Assembly (NCBI GenBank): GCA_036005065.1
Contig: DASYQW010000174.1
Span: 1-38,523 of the forward strand
Reading direction: 5' to 3'
DNA: 38,523 nucleotides
From: Candidatus Methylomirabilota bacterium
GTDB lineage: Bacteria > Methylomirabilota > Methylomirabilia > Rokubacteriales > DASRDR01
Position 1 is the first letter of the stretch. Each line of letters starts with the position of its first letter. The translations under genes were made by a program, and so were the position numbers. The notes under the pieces were generated by a model that made no database searches, was not told where the DNA came from, and saw only the letters and a program-made list of their open reading frames with translations. This document shows, in pieces, positions 9,801 through 14,916 of this stretch.

Positions 9801-10104
9801 GGCGGCCGATACGCTCACGGCGCGACTCACCGACATCGAGACCGAGCTGATCCAGAGCGGCGCCCGGAACTCGAGCGATACGCTCCGGCTTCCCGCCGGC
9901 CTCAACCTCCGCCTCGCGGCCCTGATGAGCGTGCTGTCGAGCGCCGACGCCGCGCCTCCCCGGCAGGCGTTCGAGGTCTACGATCACCTGGCGGGTCGAG
10001 CCCGCCACGAGCTGGACCGGCTCCAGGCGCTGGTCGCGAGCGATGTCGCCGCCTTCAACACCCTGGTGCGCGAGACCGGCCTCCCGGCGATCGGAACCCA
10101 GTAG
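6856..10104 (+). CDS. Large Asp-box (BNR/sortilin-like) beta-propeller protein
   Basis: A 1082-residue protein. Residues about 20-700 carry at least eleven Asp-box motifs (S/T-x-D-x-G-x-x-W/F), for example KTTDGGTYW, RSRDGGRTW, KSADGGDTW, RSDDGGRTW, VSRDDGRSW and ETEDYGGTW. This predicts one or two BNR beta-propellers of the kind annotated as 'glycosyl hydrolase' or VPS10/sortilin-like. The C-terminal part (about 700-1082) has a beta-sandwich-like section and then a helical region (RLRRIRRQVTEWSQRVREAA). No catalytic residues for a glycosidase can be assigned, so enzymatic activity is unproven. ATG at 6856 is preceded by GAGGTGA. Starting there gives no signal peptide, which is odd for such proteins; the in-frame extension to 6757 adds none either. 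A diverged copy of its last 54 bases lies at 12233-12286. Confidence 0.88.
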   Translation: MDPVLFQALRWRCIGPPRGGRVVAVAGHPREPMVFYFGAVAGGVWKTTDGGTYWENVSDGYFRSAAVGALAVAESDPSVIYAGTGEATIRIDVSYGDGVYKTTDGGTSWAHVGLADTRHIGKIRIHPRDPDLVYVAALGHAFGPSRERGVFRSRDGGRTWQQVLFRSDKAGAIDLVFDPGNPRILYAATWQVYRHFWTLSSGGPDSRLYKSADGGDTWTDITDHVGLPRGIKGKIGVTVSPARGERVWAILEAEKAGLYRSDDGGRTWELVSDNRDLIHRPWYYCHVFADPVDADTVYVTNLKMWKSTDGGRTFTEVTTPHGDNHDLWIDPRDPRRMIEGNDGGACVSFNGGQSWSTIYNQLTAQFYHLAIDDQHPYRVYGTQQDNSSVSVPSASENGGITWGDCYPAGTGESGYIAVHPRDPNVVYVGAVGSSPGGGGALQRYDHRTRQIRLVTVWPELYYGRGAKALKYRFAWTFPIVFSPHDPGTLYATGNLVFRTRDEGGSWEAISPDLTRQDSTKLEASGGPLTKDTSGAEHYGTVYAFVECPHERGVLWAGSDDGLVHVSRDDGRSWKNVTPPDLPEWSLIATLEVSPHQPGTVYLAATRYKLDDYRAYLYETEDYGGTWRALAGGFPAGEISRVIREDPVRRGLLYVGTETGVVVSWDDGVTWHRLPWNLPVSPVYDLAVKNGDLVAATHGRSFWVLDDVTPLRAVTAESAEVAQLLPPRPTVRPWQNWSVDLFRGPGKTQKNYMMALGTGLTFYEDRTPEGERVRTFLDAGENPPPGAIVYYVIRGAPPGPVSLSFLDATGAVIRSFGTRPEEPPPSAPEGGTSAPPGAEVTSVAPEGAPKDQRYVTAKPGLNRFVWDLRYPGAEKVPGDVTTEKAITGPLAPPGAYRVRLTIGDRSWTQSFEMRQDPRVPASRADLDAQFALWSRLRDTLSETHAGINRLRRIRRQVTEWSQRVREAAAPGEDAPERLRAIARAADTLTARLTDIETELIQSGARNSSDTLRLPAGLNLRLAALMSVLSSADAAPPRQAFEVYDHLAGRARHELDRLQALVASDVAAFNTLVRETGLPAIGTQ

Positions 10105-10111
10105 CGACCGC

Positions 10112-10130
10112 CTCGGGCCCGATGCCCGAG
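10112..10130 (+). terminator. Hairpin after the Asp-box gene
   Basis: A 7-bp perfect stem (CTCGGGC at 10112-10118 with GCCCGAG at 10124-10130) and a 5-nt loop start 8 nt after the stop codon. There is no T-run, so it is a candidate terminator or mRNA-end structure only. Confidence 0.4.
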
Positions 10131-10419
10131 CGATTCCGAGACCTCCCGCGCCCGGGCAGCGCCGCGGCGGTTCGTGGATGCGGCGCGGCGCGCGGAACTA
10201 ATCGAGCCGGTGCGGGCGGGCTGGGCTGCCCTGCGCTGACCGGCGGGTGTCGGCTGCCTCGGAGTCTGTCGGGTCAGCCTCGGCTGGTACCACCAGTGGA
10301 CCGAGTTCACGAGCCCCAGCCCCTGGTGTCGGGCCGCGGCGTGCGGTATCGTCAACGTGCCGCGCGAGCCGTCCCTCCGGGCGGCGTCGTGGGCACCGCC
10401 GGCAGGGGCAGAGCCTTAG
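10131..10419. other. Gene-free stretch
   Basis: No convincing gene. One frame carries a short open run around 10270-10410 (GWYHQWTEFTSP...) ending in TAG at 10417, without a start or recognisable homology. It may be more debris like the neighbouring FG-GAP fragment. Confidence 0.4.
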
Positions 10420-10779
10420 GCCGGGGGTAGGACGGTCTACCTATTCGGCCGCAGCACCCGCCAGCTCGTGCGCTCGGTGGTCAACATGCCGACGGAGAAG
10501 CAGAACGGCTTCGGCAAGGTCGTCGCGATGGACGGCGACATTCTCGTGGTCGGCGCCGGCGGTGAGGAGGTGTCGGGCCAAGAGGCGGCCGGGGTTGGGT
10601 ACGACTATCGTGCCGAGGTCGGCTACCTCAAGATCGTCCAGAACGCCTACCTGACCCGCAAGGAGTTCATGGTCCCACCTCCCGTCCCCGCCCGCGCACG
10701 CCGGGCGTCCCGCCAAGTCGCCCGGGTGGGGCCGCCGGGGGCGGCTGAAGAGGCGGCGAGGATCATGAGAGGATCATGA
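10420..10779 (+). pseudogene. FG-GAP/integrin-alpha-like beta-propeller fragment
   Basis: The frame is open from just after a TAG at 10417 to TGA at 10777. It begins GGRTVYLFGRSTRQLVRSVV and continues NGFGKVVAMDGDILVVGAGG. This follows the FG-GAP repeat pattern (GxxYLFdgxTGxLLrTl...FGxsVAxxGdxLvVGA) for one repeat. After that the sequence loses the pattern and ends in a low-complexity Pro/Arg/Ala tail. The first possible start is GTG at 10468, inside the repeat, and no ribosome site precedes it. It is best read as a remnant of a longer FG-GAP protein whose other repeats have been lost. A short live gene is a less likely alternative. Confidence 0.5.
10758..10779 (+). repeat. Exact 11-bp tandem duplication
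   Basis: GAGGATCATGA occurs twice without a gap (10758-10768 and 10769-10779), ending at the stop of the FG-GAP fragment. It sits on the left edge of the lower-GC island. Slippage or a recombination scar are both possible. Confidence 0.7.
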
Positions 10780-10856
10780 ATTGTCGATCGACCTGAGCTC
10801 GGTCGGGGGCTTGCCGGGGGGCTCCTTAGCCGACTAACCTCGCCCGTTCTTCGCTT

Positions 10857-10886
10857 CGACGGTTCTGACCGTCGCTGGTGTATTCT
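10857..10886 (+). promoter_or_regulatory. Inverted repeat (possible operator) and -10-like box before the HTH/HEPN cassette
   Basis: A perfect 7-bp inverted repeat, CGACGGT-TCTG-ACCGTCG, spans 10857-10874. A -10-like TATTCT follows at 10881-10886, 42 nt before the first ATG of the cassette. The palindrome would overlap the -35 region, where a repressor would block transcription. No good -35 match is visible. The cassette encodes three HTH proteins, so autoregulation is a reasonable inference. Confidence 0.4.
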
Positions 10887-10928
10887 CTACAGGGCAAAAC
10901 CCGATAACACCTTGCGTGGAGATGAAAC

Positions 10929-11183
10929 ATGACGCCGTCGGTTGACGCTGAAATCCTCGAGCGGTTGGGCCAGCTTGTGCGGGTCGTTGCCATACAGGTG
11001 GCCTCCGACAAGAGCATGACCGAGCGGGCGCGCCTCCTGAAGCTGGCTGGGCTCGACAACCAGACGATCGCCGAAGTGTTGAACACTTCACCAGCGGTGA
11101 TTCGGACCCTAACGTCTAACTTGCATCTCCGTAAGCCGACCCGGCAGACGCGCCCGGGGGGTAGAGCGGGGAGGCGTCGGTAA
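10929..11183 (+). CDS. Small helix-turn-helix protein 1 of the HEPN cassette
   Basis: An 84-residue basic protein. Residues about 30-66 form an HTH resembling sigma-70 region 4: MTERARLLKLAGLDNQTIAE is the first part, followed by VLNTSPAVIRTLTSNL as recognition helix. The tail (67-84) is Arg-rich and probably contacts DNA or is disordered. The ATG is preceded by GGAG at 10918-10921 with 7-nt spacing. It is clearly related to the next gene: both share a hydrophobic N-terminal helix, an S/E-rich turn and the pattern LAG(L/F)xNxxIAxxLxT(S/T)xAVV. Its TAA overlaps the next ATG by one base. Codon use has many A/T third positions, unlike the flanking genes. A regulatory, antitoxin-like or adaptor role is inferred from context only. 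Confidence 0.75.
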   Translation: MTPSVDAEILERLGQLVRVVAIQVASDKSMTERARLLKLAGLDNQTIAEVLNTSPAVIRTLTSNLHLRKPTRQTRPGGRAGRRR

Positions 11184-11431
11184 TGGCTGAGGTCGAAGCG
11201 GATAAGACGGATCGTGTCGAGCGTCTCCTAGCCTTGTTACTCCTGGGCGAGCTTCGCGGTGCCTCTCAGCGAGAAAAGATCGCCCAGCTGAGCCTCGCCG
11301 GCTTCTCGAACGTTGAGATCGCGAACCTTCTTCAGACGACTTCGGCTGTGGTAGCGCAATCGCTCTATGAGCATCGTCGAGATTCGACAGCGCGAAAGCC
11401 CCGGCCCAAGAAGCCCAGACGCCGAGCGTAG
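11183..11431 (+). CDS. Small helix-turn-helix protein 2 of the HEPN cassette
   Basis: An 82-residue basic protein. A leucine-rich N-terminal helix (RVERLLALLLLGEL) is followed by SQREKIAQLSLAGFSNVEIA and NLLQTTSAVVAQSLYEHRR, which form a predicted HTH at about residues 28-65. The tail is KPRPKKPRRRA. It is a paralogue of the preceding gene and of the TTG-start gene at 11978, whose N terminus (DVKRLLILLLLKL) aligns with its leucine-rich helix. The start codon shares a base with the previous stop (TAATG), indicating translational coupling. The HEPN gene begins 9 nt after its stop. Similar small sigma-region-4-like proteins are often annotated only as hypothetical. DNA binding is inferred from the fold. 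Confidence 0.78.
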   Translation: MAEVEADKTDRVERLLALLLLGELRGASQREKIAQLSLAGFSNVEIANLLQTTSAVVAQSLYEHRRDSTARKPRPKKPRRRA

Positions 11432-11440
11432 GCGACCGCC

Positions 11441-11956
11441 ATGCCACGGGTGGCTGATTTTCGCAAGGCGGCCTTCAGCGCGAGCCGCGTCGATGGGTGC
11501 GGTAAGGATATTGGCAGTCGGGTGTATTGGAAGCTGTACGCCATCGAGAACGTCATCCGAGTGATCATCAACTCGGTGTTGACGACGCAAATCAACGCGA
11601 ACTGGTGGACTACAGCCGTGGACCCTGACACCCAGCGACAAGTGCAACGATTCAGAGCGACCTACGCCCAACAGCCATGGCACGGTGTTCCGGGCAACCA
11701 CGACATCTACTACACGAACCTCTCAGACCTGGGCGAGATCATGCGGGCGAACAGCAACCTGTTCCTGCCTATCATCCCAGATATAGATCAGTGGGTAGCC
11801 CGGATTGAGCAGCTGAGGCTGCCGCGAAACATTGTGGGCCATATGAACTGGCCAACGGCGACCGACAGAAACCGAATCGACGTCCTATACGCGGACGTGC
11901 AGGCGTTGGCCACGCACCTGGTCGGATCGGGGCGGCTGACCATGGTGATCCCGTAA
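11441..11956 (+). CDS. HEPN-domain protein, Swt1-like
   Basis: A 171-residue protein. Its layout matches the Swt1-type HEPN domain: an N-terminal helix (YWKLYAIENVIRVIINSVLT, about 29-50), a WW turn (NANWWTTAV), a helical middle (YYTNLSDLGEIMRANSNLF) and a C-terminal helix bearing the HEPN motif RNIVGH at residues 129-134. Arg129 and His134 are the residues expected to cleave RNA in active HEPN RNases, and the Asn after Arg is the usual polar residue, so the active site looks intact. HEPN proteins serve as toxins or effectors in toxin-antitoxin, abortive-infection and CRISPR systems. This one sits between two small HTH genes and the third HTH gene, 9 nt and 21 nt away, on one strand. It could also be a non-toxic binding partner. 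No MNT nucleotidyltransferase antitoxin is next to it. Confidence 0.75.
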   Translation: MPRVADFRKAAFSASRVDGCGKDIGSRVYWKLYAIENVIRVIINSVLTTQINANWWTTAVDPDTQRQVQRFRATYAQQPWHGVPGNHDIYYTNLSDLGEIMRANSNLFLPIIPDIDQWVARIEQLRLPRNIVGHMNWPTATDRNRIDVLYADVQALATHLVGSGRLTMVIP

Positions 11957-11977
11957 CTGACAGGAGGAGGGAGACTT

Positions 11978-12157
11978 TTGGCAGAGCGGGCTCAGGGGAA
12001 CTCGGACGATGTAAAGCGGTTGCTCATTCTGCTGCTGTTGAAGCTGGGCGCGACCTCCGACGAGATCGGAACCGCCTTGGGCGTGGACCCCAGCGCGGTG
12101 CGCCGACTGGTGCCAGGGCGAAGGATCAAAAGGATTCGGTTTGTTGAATCCGACTAG
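11978..12157 (+). CDS. Small helix-turn-helix protein 3 of the HEPN cassette (TTG start)
   Basis: A 59-residue ORF that starts with TTG at 11978, preceded by a very strong Shine-Dalgarno sequence (AGGAGGAGG at 11962-11970, 7-nt spacing), and ends with TAG at 12155. The translation is MAERAQGNSDDVKRLLILLL, then LKLGATSDEIGTALGVDPSA and VRRLVPGRRIKRI. The N-terminal leucine-rich helix matches that of HTH protein 2, and the second half is an HTH of the form SxDEIGxALGVxxSAVRRL. Compared with its paralogues it lacks the middle helix (SQREKIAQLSLAGF-like). It follows the HEPN gene by 21 nt. The combination of strong ribosome site, conserved start and paralogy makes it a real gene despite its size and unusual start. 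Confidence 0.7.
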   Translation: MAERAQGNSDDVKRLLILLLLKLGATSDEIGTALGVDPSAVRRLVPGRRIKRIRFVESD

Positions 12158-12232
12158 CGTGCCGGCCACAGCAGCCGGGTGGCGACGCGGATCCCCCGGG
12201 CGGCGAGCGCCAGGCAGAGCGCGTCGATCAGT

Positions 12233-12286
12233 GCCTTCAACACCCTGGTACGCGAGGCTGGCCTCCCCGCGATCGGCACCCAGTAG
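12233..12286 (+). pseudogene. Fossil 3' end of a second Asp-box gene
   Basis: These 54 bases match the last 54 bases of the Asp-box gene (10051-10104) with five mismatches and no gaps, including the stop codon. The encoded end is AFNTLVREAGLPAIGTQ against AFNTLVRETGLPAIGTQ. Three of the four changed codons are synonymous, so the copy diverged while still coding. Homology starts abruptly at 12233. The sequence just upstream (12158-12232) is unrelated and shows no gene. This marks the right edge of the HEPN island. Confidence 0.7.
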
Positions 12287-12325
12287 CCATCGTCATCCCG
12301 ACCGCCGACGGTTGGTGTGCCACTT

Positions 12326-12366
12326 CGAGCGCCGGCTTTGCCGGCGCAACCTGTCCGGGGGGAGGA
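12326..12366 (+). repeat. Intergenic palindromic repeat, copy 3 (partial)
   Basis: GAGCGCCGGC-TTT-GCCGGCGC forms an 8-bp stem (12329-12336 with 12340-12347) identical to that of copy 1, followed by AACC and GGGGGGAGG. It ends 2 nt from the stop of the LLM oxidoreductase, for which it may act as a transcript-end structure. The third hairpin is absent. Confidence 0.65.
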
Positions 12367-12367
12367 A

Positions 12368-13417
12368 CTAGCGAAACCGGGGAATGACCTTCTCGGCGAA
12401 GCGGCGCATGGATCCGCGCACCGCCTCGTCGGCCAGGCCGCCGAAGTTCATCCAGCAGATCGCGTAGGTGAGCCCGAGGGCCTCGCGCAGCTGGATGAGG
12501 CGGTCCGTCACCCGCTCGGCGTCGCCGAAGAGGACGACGTCGTTGGCCAGGAAGTCGTAGGTCACCGTCTCGAGGTTCGCCTTGGCCCGCGCGTAGAACC
12601 GGTACGCCTCGGGGACCCGCGCCGGGTCCTTCGACTCGGCGATGACGCGGGCGAGTGTCTGAAAGTACCAGAGGATGGAGCGCTCGGTGTCGCGCCGGGT
12701 CGACCCCGCGTCGTCCCCCACGTGGGTGAAGTAGAGGGCGGGGACCTCGAGCTCGGATGGCGAATGGCCGCTCTCGACCCAGACCCGCGCGTACGTCTCG
12801 TAGGCGCCCTTCATGAGGTGCACCGGCGTGATGGAGGGTGCGGAGAGAAACCTCTCGCCGCGCCGGGCGACCCGCTCGAAGGTCTCCGGGCTCACGCAGG
12901 CGATGCGAATCGGGGGGTGCGGCCGCTGGACCGGCTTGGGCAGGACGGGCACGTCGCGCACGCGGAAGTACTTGCCGTCGAAGTTCACCCGCTCCTGCGT
13001 CCAGGCCTGCTTGATGATGGCGAGCGTCTCGTCGAAGCGCTCGCGGCTCTCGTCCATCGCGAGGTCGAAGCCGGCGTATTCGGCCGGCTGATAGCCGCGC
13101 CCGACGCCGAAGTCGAGCCGTCCCTCCGAGAGGACATCGACCATCGCCCACTCCTCGGCCGTCCGTAGCGGGTGGTTGAAGGGAAGGATGGCCACGGCGG
13201 TGCCGAGCTGGACCCGGCGGGTCCGCTGGGCCAGCGCGCCGGCCAGGACGGCCATGGACGGGCAGATGCCGTACTCGGAGAAGTGGTGCTCGGCGAGCCA
13301 GACGGCGTCGAAGCCGAGCTCCTCGGCGTAGGCGGCCTGGCCGAGGGCATCGGCGTACACGCGCTCCTGGGTCTTCCAGGGGGGCTGCTCGAGGAGGAAG
13401 AAGAGGCCGAACTTCAT
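12368..13417 (-). CDS. LLM-class flavin-dependent oxidoreductase (bacterial luciferase-like)
   Basis: A 349-residue luciferase-like monooxygenase. It starts MKFGLFFLLEQPPW and has YAEELGFDAVWLAEHHFSEY, typical of the LLM TIM barrel, plus AILPFNHPLRTAEEWAMVD and LDFGVGRGYQPAEYAGF, which bind the flavin. Such enzymes use FMNH2 or F420H2 to oxidise diverse substrates; the substrate here is unknown. I chose the ATG at 13417 over the in-frame GTG at 13450. It has GGAGG 9 nt upstream on the minus strand and begins exactly at the conserved beta-strand. The 57-codon ORF upstream ends in an ATGA overlap with this start. A repeat copy lies directly after the stop. The right island edge is about 80 nt downstream. 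Confidence 0.92.
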   Translation of the reverse strand: MKFGLFFLLEQPPWKTQERVYADALGQAAYAEELGFDAVWLAEHHFSEYGICPSMAVLAGALAQRTRRVQLGTAVAILPFNHPLRTAEEWAMVDVLSEGRLDFGVGRGYQPAEYAGFDLAMDESRERFDETLAIIKQAWTQERVNFDGKYFRVRDVPVLPKPVQRPHPPIRIACVSPETFERVARRGERFLSAPSITPVHLMKGAYETYARVWVESGHSPSELEVPALYFTHVGDDAGSTRRDTERSILWYFQTLARVIAESKDPARVPEAYRFYARAKANLETVTYDFLANDVVLFGDAERVTDRLIQLREALGLTYAICWMNFGGLADEAVRGSMRRFAEKVIPRFR

Positions 13418-13587
13418 GGCGGGCGCCTCCGAGACCTTCGAATCCGGCACCGTATCCTACCATGCTTGATATCCTCCACCTTGACGATCTGCCGCAGCGC
13501 CGAGGCCGAGGACTCCGACCCCGCGGCGTCGGGCGGTGGGGCCGCCTCGGCGGGATCCGGATCCGGCTTCTTTCGCTTGCGCTTCAT
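13414..13587 (-). CDS. Short ORF overlapping the LLM gene start (uncertain)
   Basis: A 57-residue ORF with an ATG start at 13587 whose TGA overlaps the LLM ATG (ATGA). It begins MKRKRKKPDPDPAEAAPPPD and contains ALRQIVKVEDIKHG, then turns into an Arg-rich tail. The first 40 codons have a strongly G/C third position like real genes here; the tail looks less gene-like. The ribosome site is poor. It could be a true coupled leader gene, a small basic protein, or chance. No family was recognised. Confidence 0.35.
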   Translation of the reverse strand: MKRKRKKPDPDPAEAAPPPDAAGSESSASALRQIVKVEDIKHGRIRCRIRRSRRRPP

Positions 13588-13673
13588 CGTGTACTCTTCA
13601 GGTGCTCGGCGATCGAGCCGGCCATTCTATTATGACCCGCGGACGGCTGACCCGCGCCTGGCGCGGCCGGCGG

Positions 13674-13780
13674 GGTGAAGGAGTCGCTCATGGACTTGGG
13701 CCTTCCTGGCCTCCGACCAGGCGGCCTACATCACCGGCGTGGCCATCAACTTCGACGGCGGGCTGGCGCCAGTGGTCTGA
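13674..13780 (+). pseudogene. Fossil C-terminus of a short-chain dehydrogenase (SDR)
   Basis: From 13697 to the TGA at 13778 one frame reads WAFLASDQAAYITGVAINFD followed by GGLAPVV. This is the near-universal C-terminal signature of FabG-like SDRs (FLAS..a.yiTG..i.vDGG). Just upstream, in another frame, GEGVAHGL matches the preceding 'peEVA.al' element, so a frameshift separates the two. Nothing of the Rossmann core or the YxxxK active site is left. It is a dead 3' remnant. Confidence 0.65.
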
Positions 13781-13896
13781 CGCGGCTCCACCGCTTGACG
13801 CCATGTCGGGGGGAGCATAGAGTCTCGCCCGGGCCTCCGGTCCCGCCCAGGGGCGTGTCGGGGTAATCCGGTGCCTGCGACCGACCGTGCGCTCAT

Positions 13897-13976
13897 CGAG
13901 GAGCGCTCCGGGCGCGGGCTGTGCCCGCGCAACCCTCCTGGGGGAGGTTTGGAAGGGGGCCGTCGAGGCCCCCTCC
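13897..13976 (+). repeat. Intergenic palindromic repeat, copy 4 (complete)
   Basis: The parts in order are CATCGAGGAGCGCTCCGG just before and at the start, an 8-bp stem GCGCGGGC-TGT-GCCCGCGC (13912-13930), a small CCTCC/GGAGG stem (13934-13947), and a 7-bp stem GGGGGCC-GTCGA-GGCCCCC (13955-13973). The first stem carries compensatory changes relative to copies 1 and 3 (CCGG to CGGG with pairing kept). It ends about 13 nt before the ABC permease ATG and could affect that gene's expression. No gene is seen between the SDR fossil (13780) and this repeat. Confidence 0.7.
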
Positions 13977-13988
13977 CATAAACAGCCG

Positions 13989-14906
13989 ATGACCCGCTAT
14001 CTGATCCGGCGGTTCCTCTGGGCCGTGGTGGTCCTCTTCGGGATCACGCTGGCGGCGTTCCTGGTCGTGCACCTGAGCGGCGATCCGGCCGCGCTCTACA
14101 TGGGGCCCGAGGGCACTCAGCAGGACTACGAGATCCTGCGGGCGGCGCTGGGCTTCGACCGGCCCTGGCCCGAGCAATACGGCCTGTTCCTGGCTCGCGC
14201 CGTGCGGGGCGACTTCGGCCGGTCGCTCCGGCACCAGCAGCCGACGCTGCCGCTGGTCCTCCAGAAGCTCCCCGCCACGCTCCGGCTCGCCCTGGCCGCG
14301 ATGGTGCTGGCCGTCCTGCTCGCCGTGCCGCTCGGGATCGTGTCGGCGATCCGGCGCAACTCGGCCCTCGATACCGGCGCGATGATGTTCGCGCTGTCGG
14401 GCCAGTGCCTGCCGACCTTCTGGCTCGGCATCCTGTTGATCCTCGTGTTCGCGGTCAACCTGCGGTGGGCTCCGGTCTACGGAGGGGACGGGCTCGGCGC
14501 CCTCGTCCTGCCCGCCGTCACCCTGGGCGTCTGGGCGATGGCTCGCACGGCGCGGATCACCCGGTCGAGCATGCTGGAGGTCCTCCATCAGGACTTCATG
14601 CGGACGGCGCGGGCCAAAGGGCTCGGCGAGGGCAGCGCGGTCCTCCGCCATGCCCTCCGAAACGGCGCCATCCCGATCGTGACGGCGCTGGGGCTCGAGC
14701 TGGGGAACCTCCTGGGGGGCGCCGTCATCACCGAGGCCGTGTTCGCCTATCCGGGCATCGGCCGGCTGGCCGTCGAGGCCGTGGTGAACAAGGACGTCCC
14801 GCTGATCCAGGCGCTCGTCTTCACGGTGGCCGCCGCGCTGGTCCTCCTGAACATCGCCATCGATCTCCTGTACATGGTGCTGGACCCCCGGGTCCGGCTG
14901 GCGTAG
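13989..14906 (+). CDS. Peptide/nickel-type ABC transporter permease (DppB/OppB-like)
   Basis: A 305-residue inner-membrane permease. It begins MTRYLIRRFLWAVVVLFGIT, the usual DppB/GsiC N terminus, and has VVHLSGDPAALYMGPEGT in the first periplasmic loop. The ATPase-contacting EAA-like loop is ARAKGLGEGSAVLRHALRNG. It has about six membrane spans and normal family length. ATG at 13989 was chosen because it starts the conserved helix; the in-frame extension to 13887 runs through the palindromic repeat. Together with the next two genes it forms a peptide or other small-solute importer. It is followed after 10 nt by the second permease. No strong ribosome site is visible. Confidence 0.93.
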   Translation: MTRYLIRRFLWAVVVLFGITLAAFLVVHLSGDPAALYMGPEGTQQDYEILRAALGFDRPWPEQYGLFLARAVRGDFGRSLRHQQPTLPLVLQKLPATLRLALAAMVLAVLLAVPLGIVSAIRRNSALDTGAMMFALSGQCLPTFWLGILLILVFAVNLRWAPVYGGDGLGALVLPAVTLGVWAMARTARITRSSMLEVLHQDFMRTARAKGLGEGSAVLRHALRNGAIPIVTALGLELGNLLGGAVITEAVFAYPGIGRLAVEAVVNKDVPLIQALVFTVAAALVLLNIAIDLLYMVLDPRVRLA

Positions 14907-14916
14907 CGTCCGGCGA

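Noticed and set aside
10122..10430. A 102-codon plus-strand frame after the Asp-box gene
   Set aside because: Arg/Pro/Gly-rich shadow-like translation, no ribosome site, no similarity to a family.
10929..11431. Small HTH proteins as phage-type Cro/CI repressors
   Set aside because: The pattern (LAGxxNxxIAxxLxTxxAVV) resembles sigma region 4 more than the Cro/CI or Xre motif, and there are no phage genes nearby.
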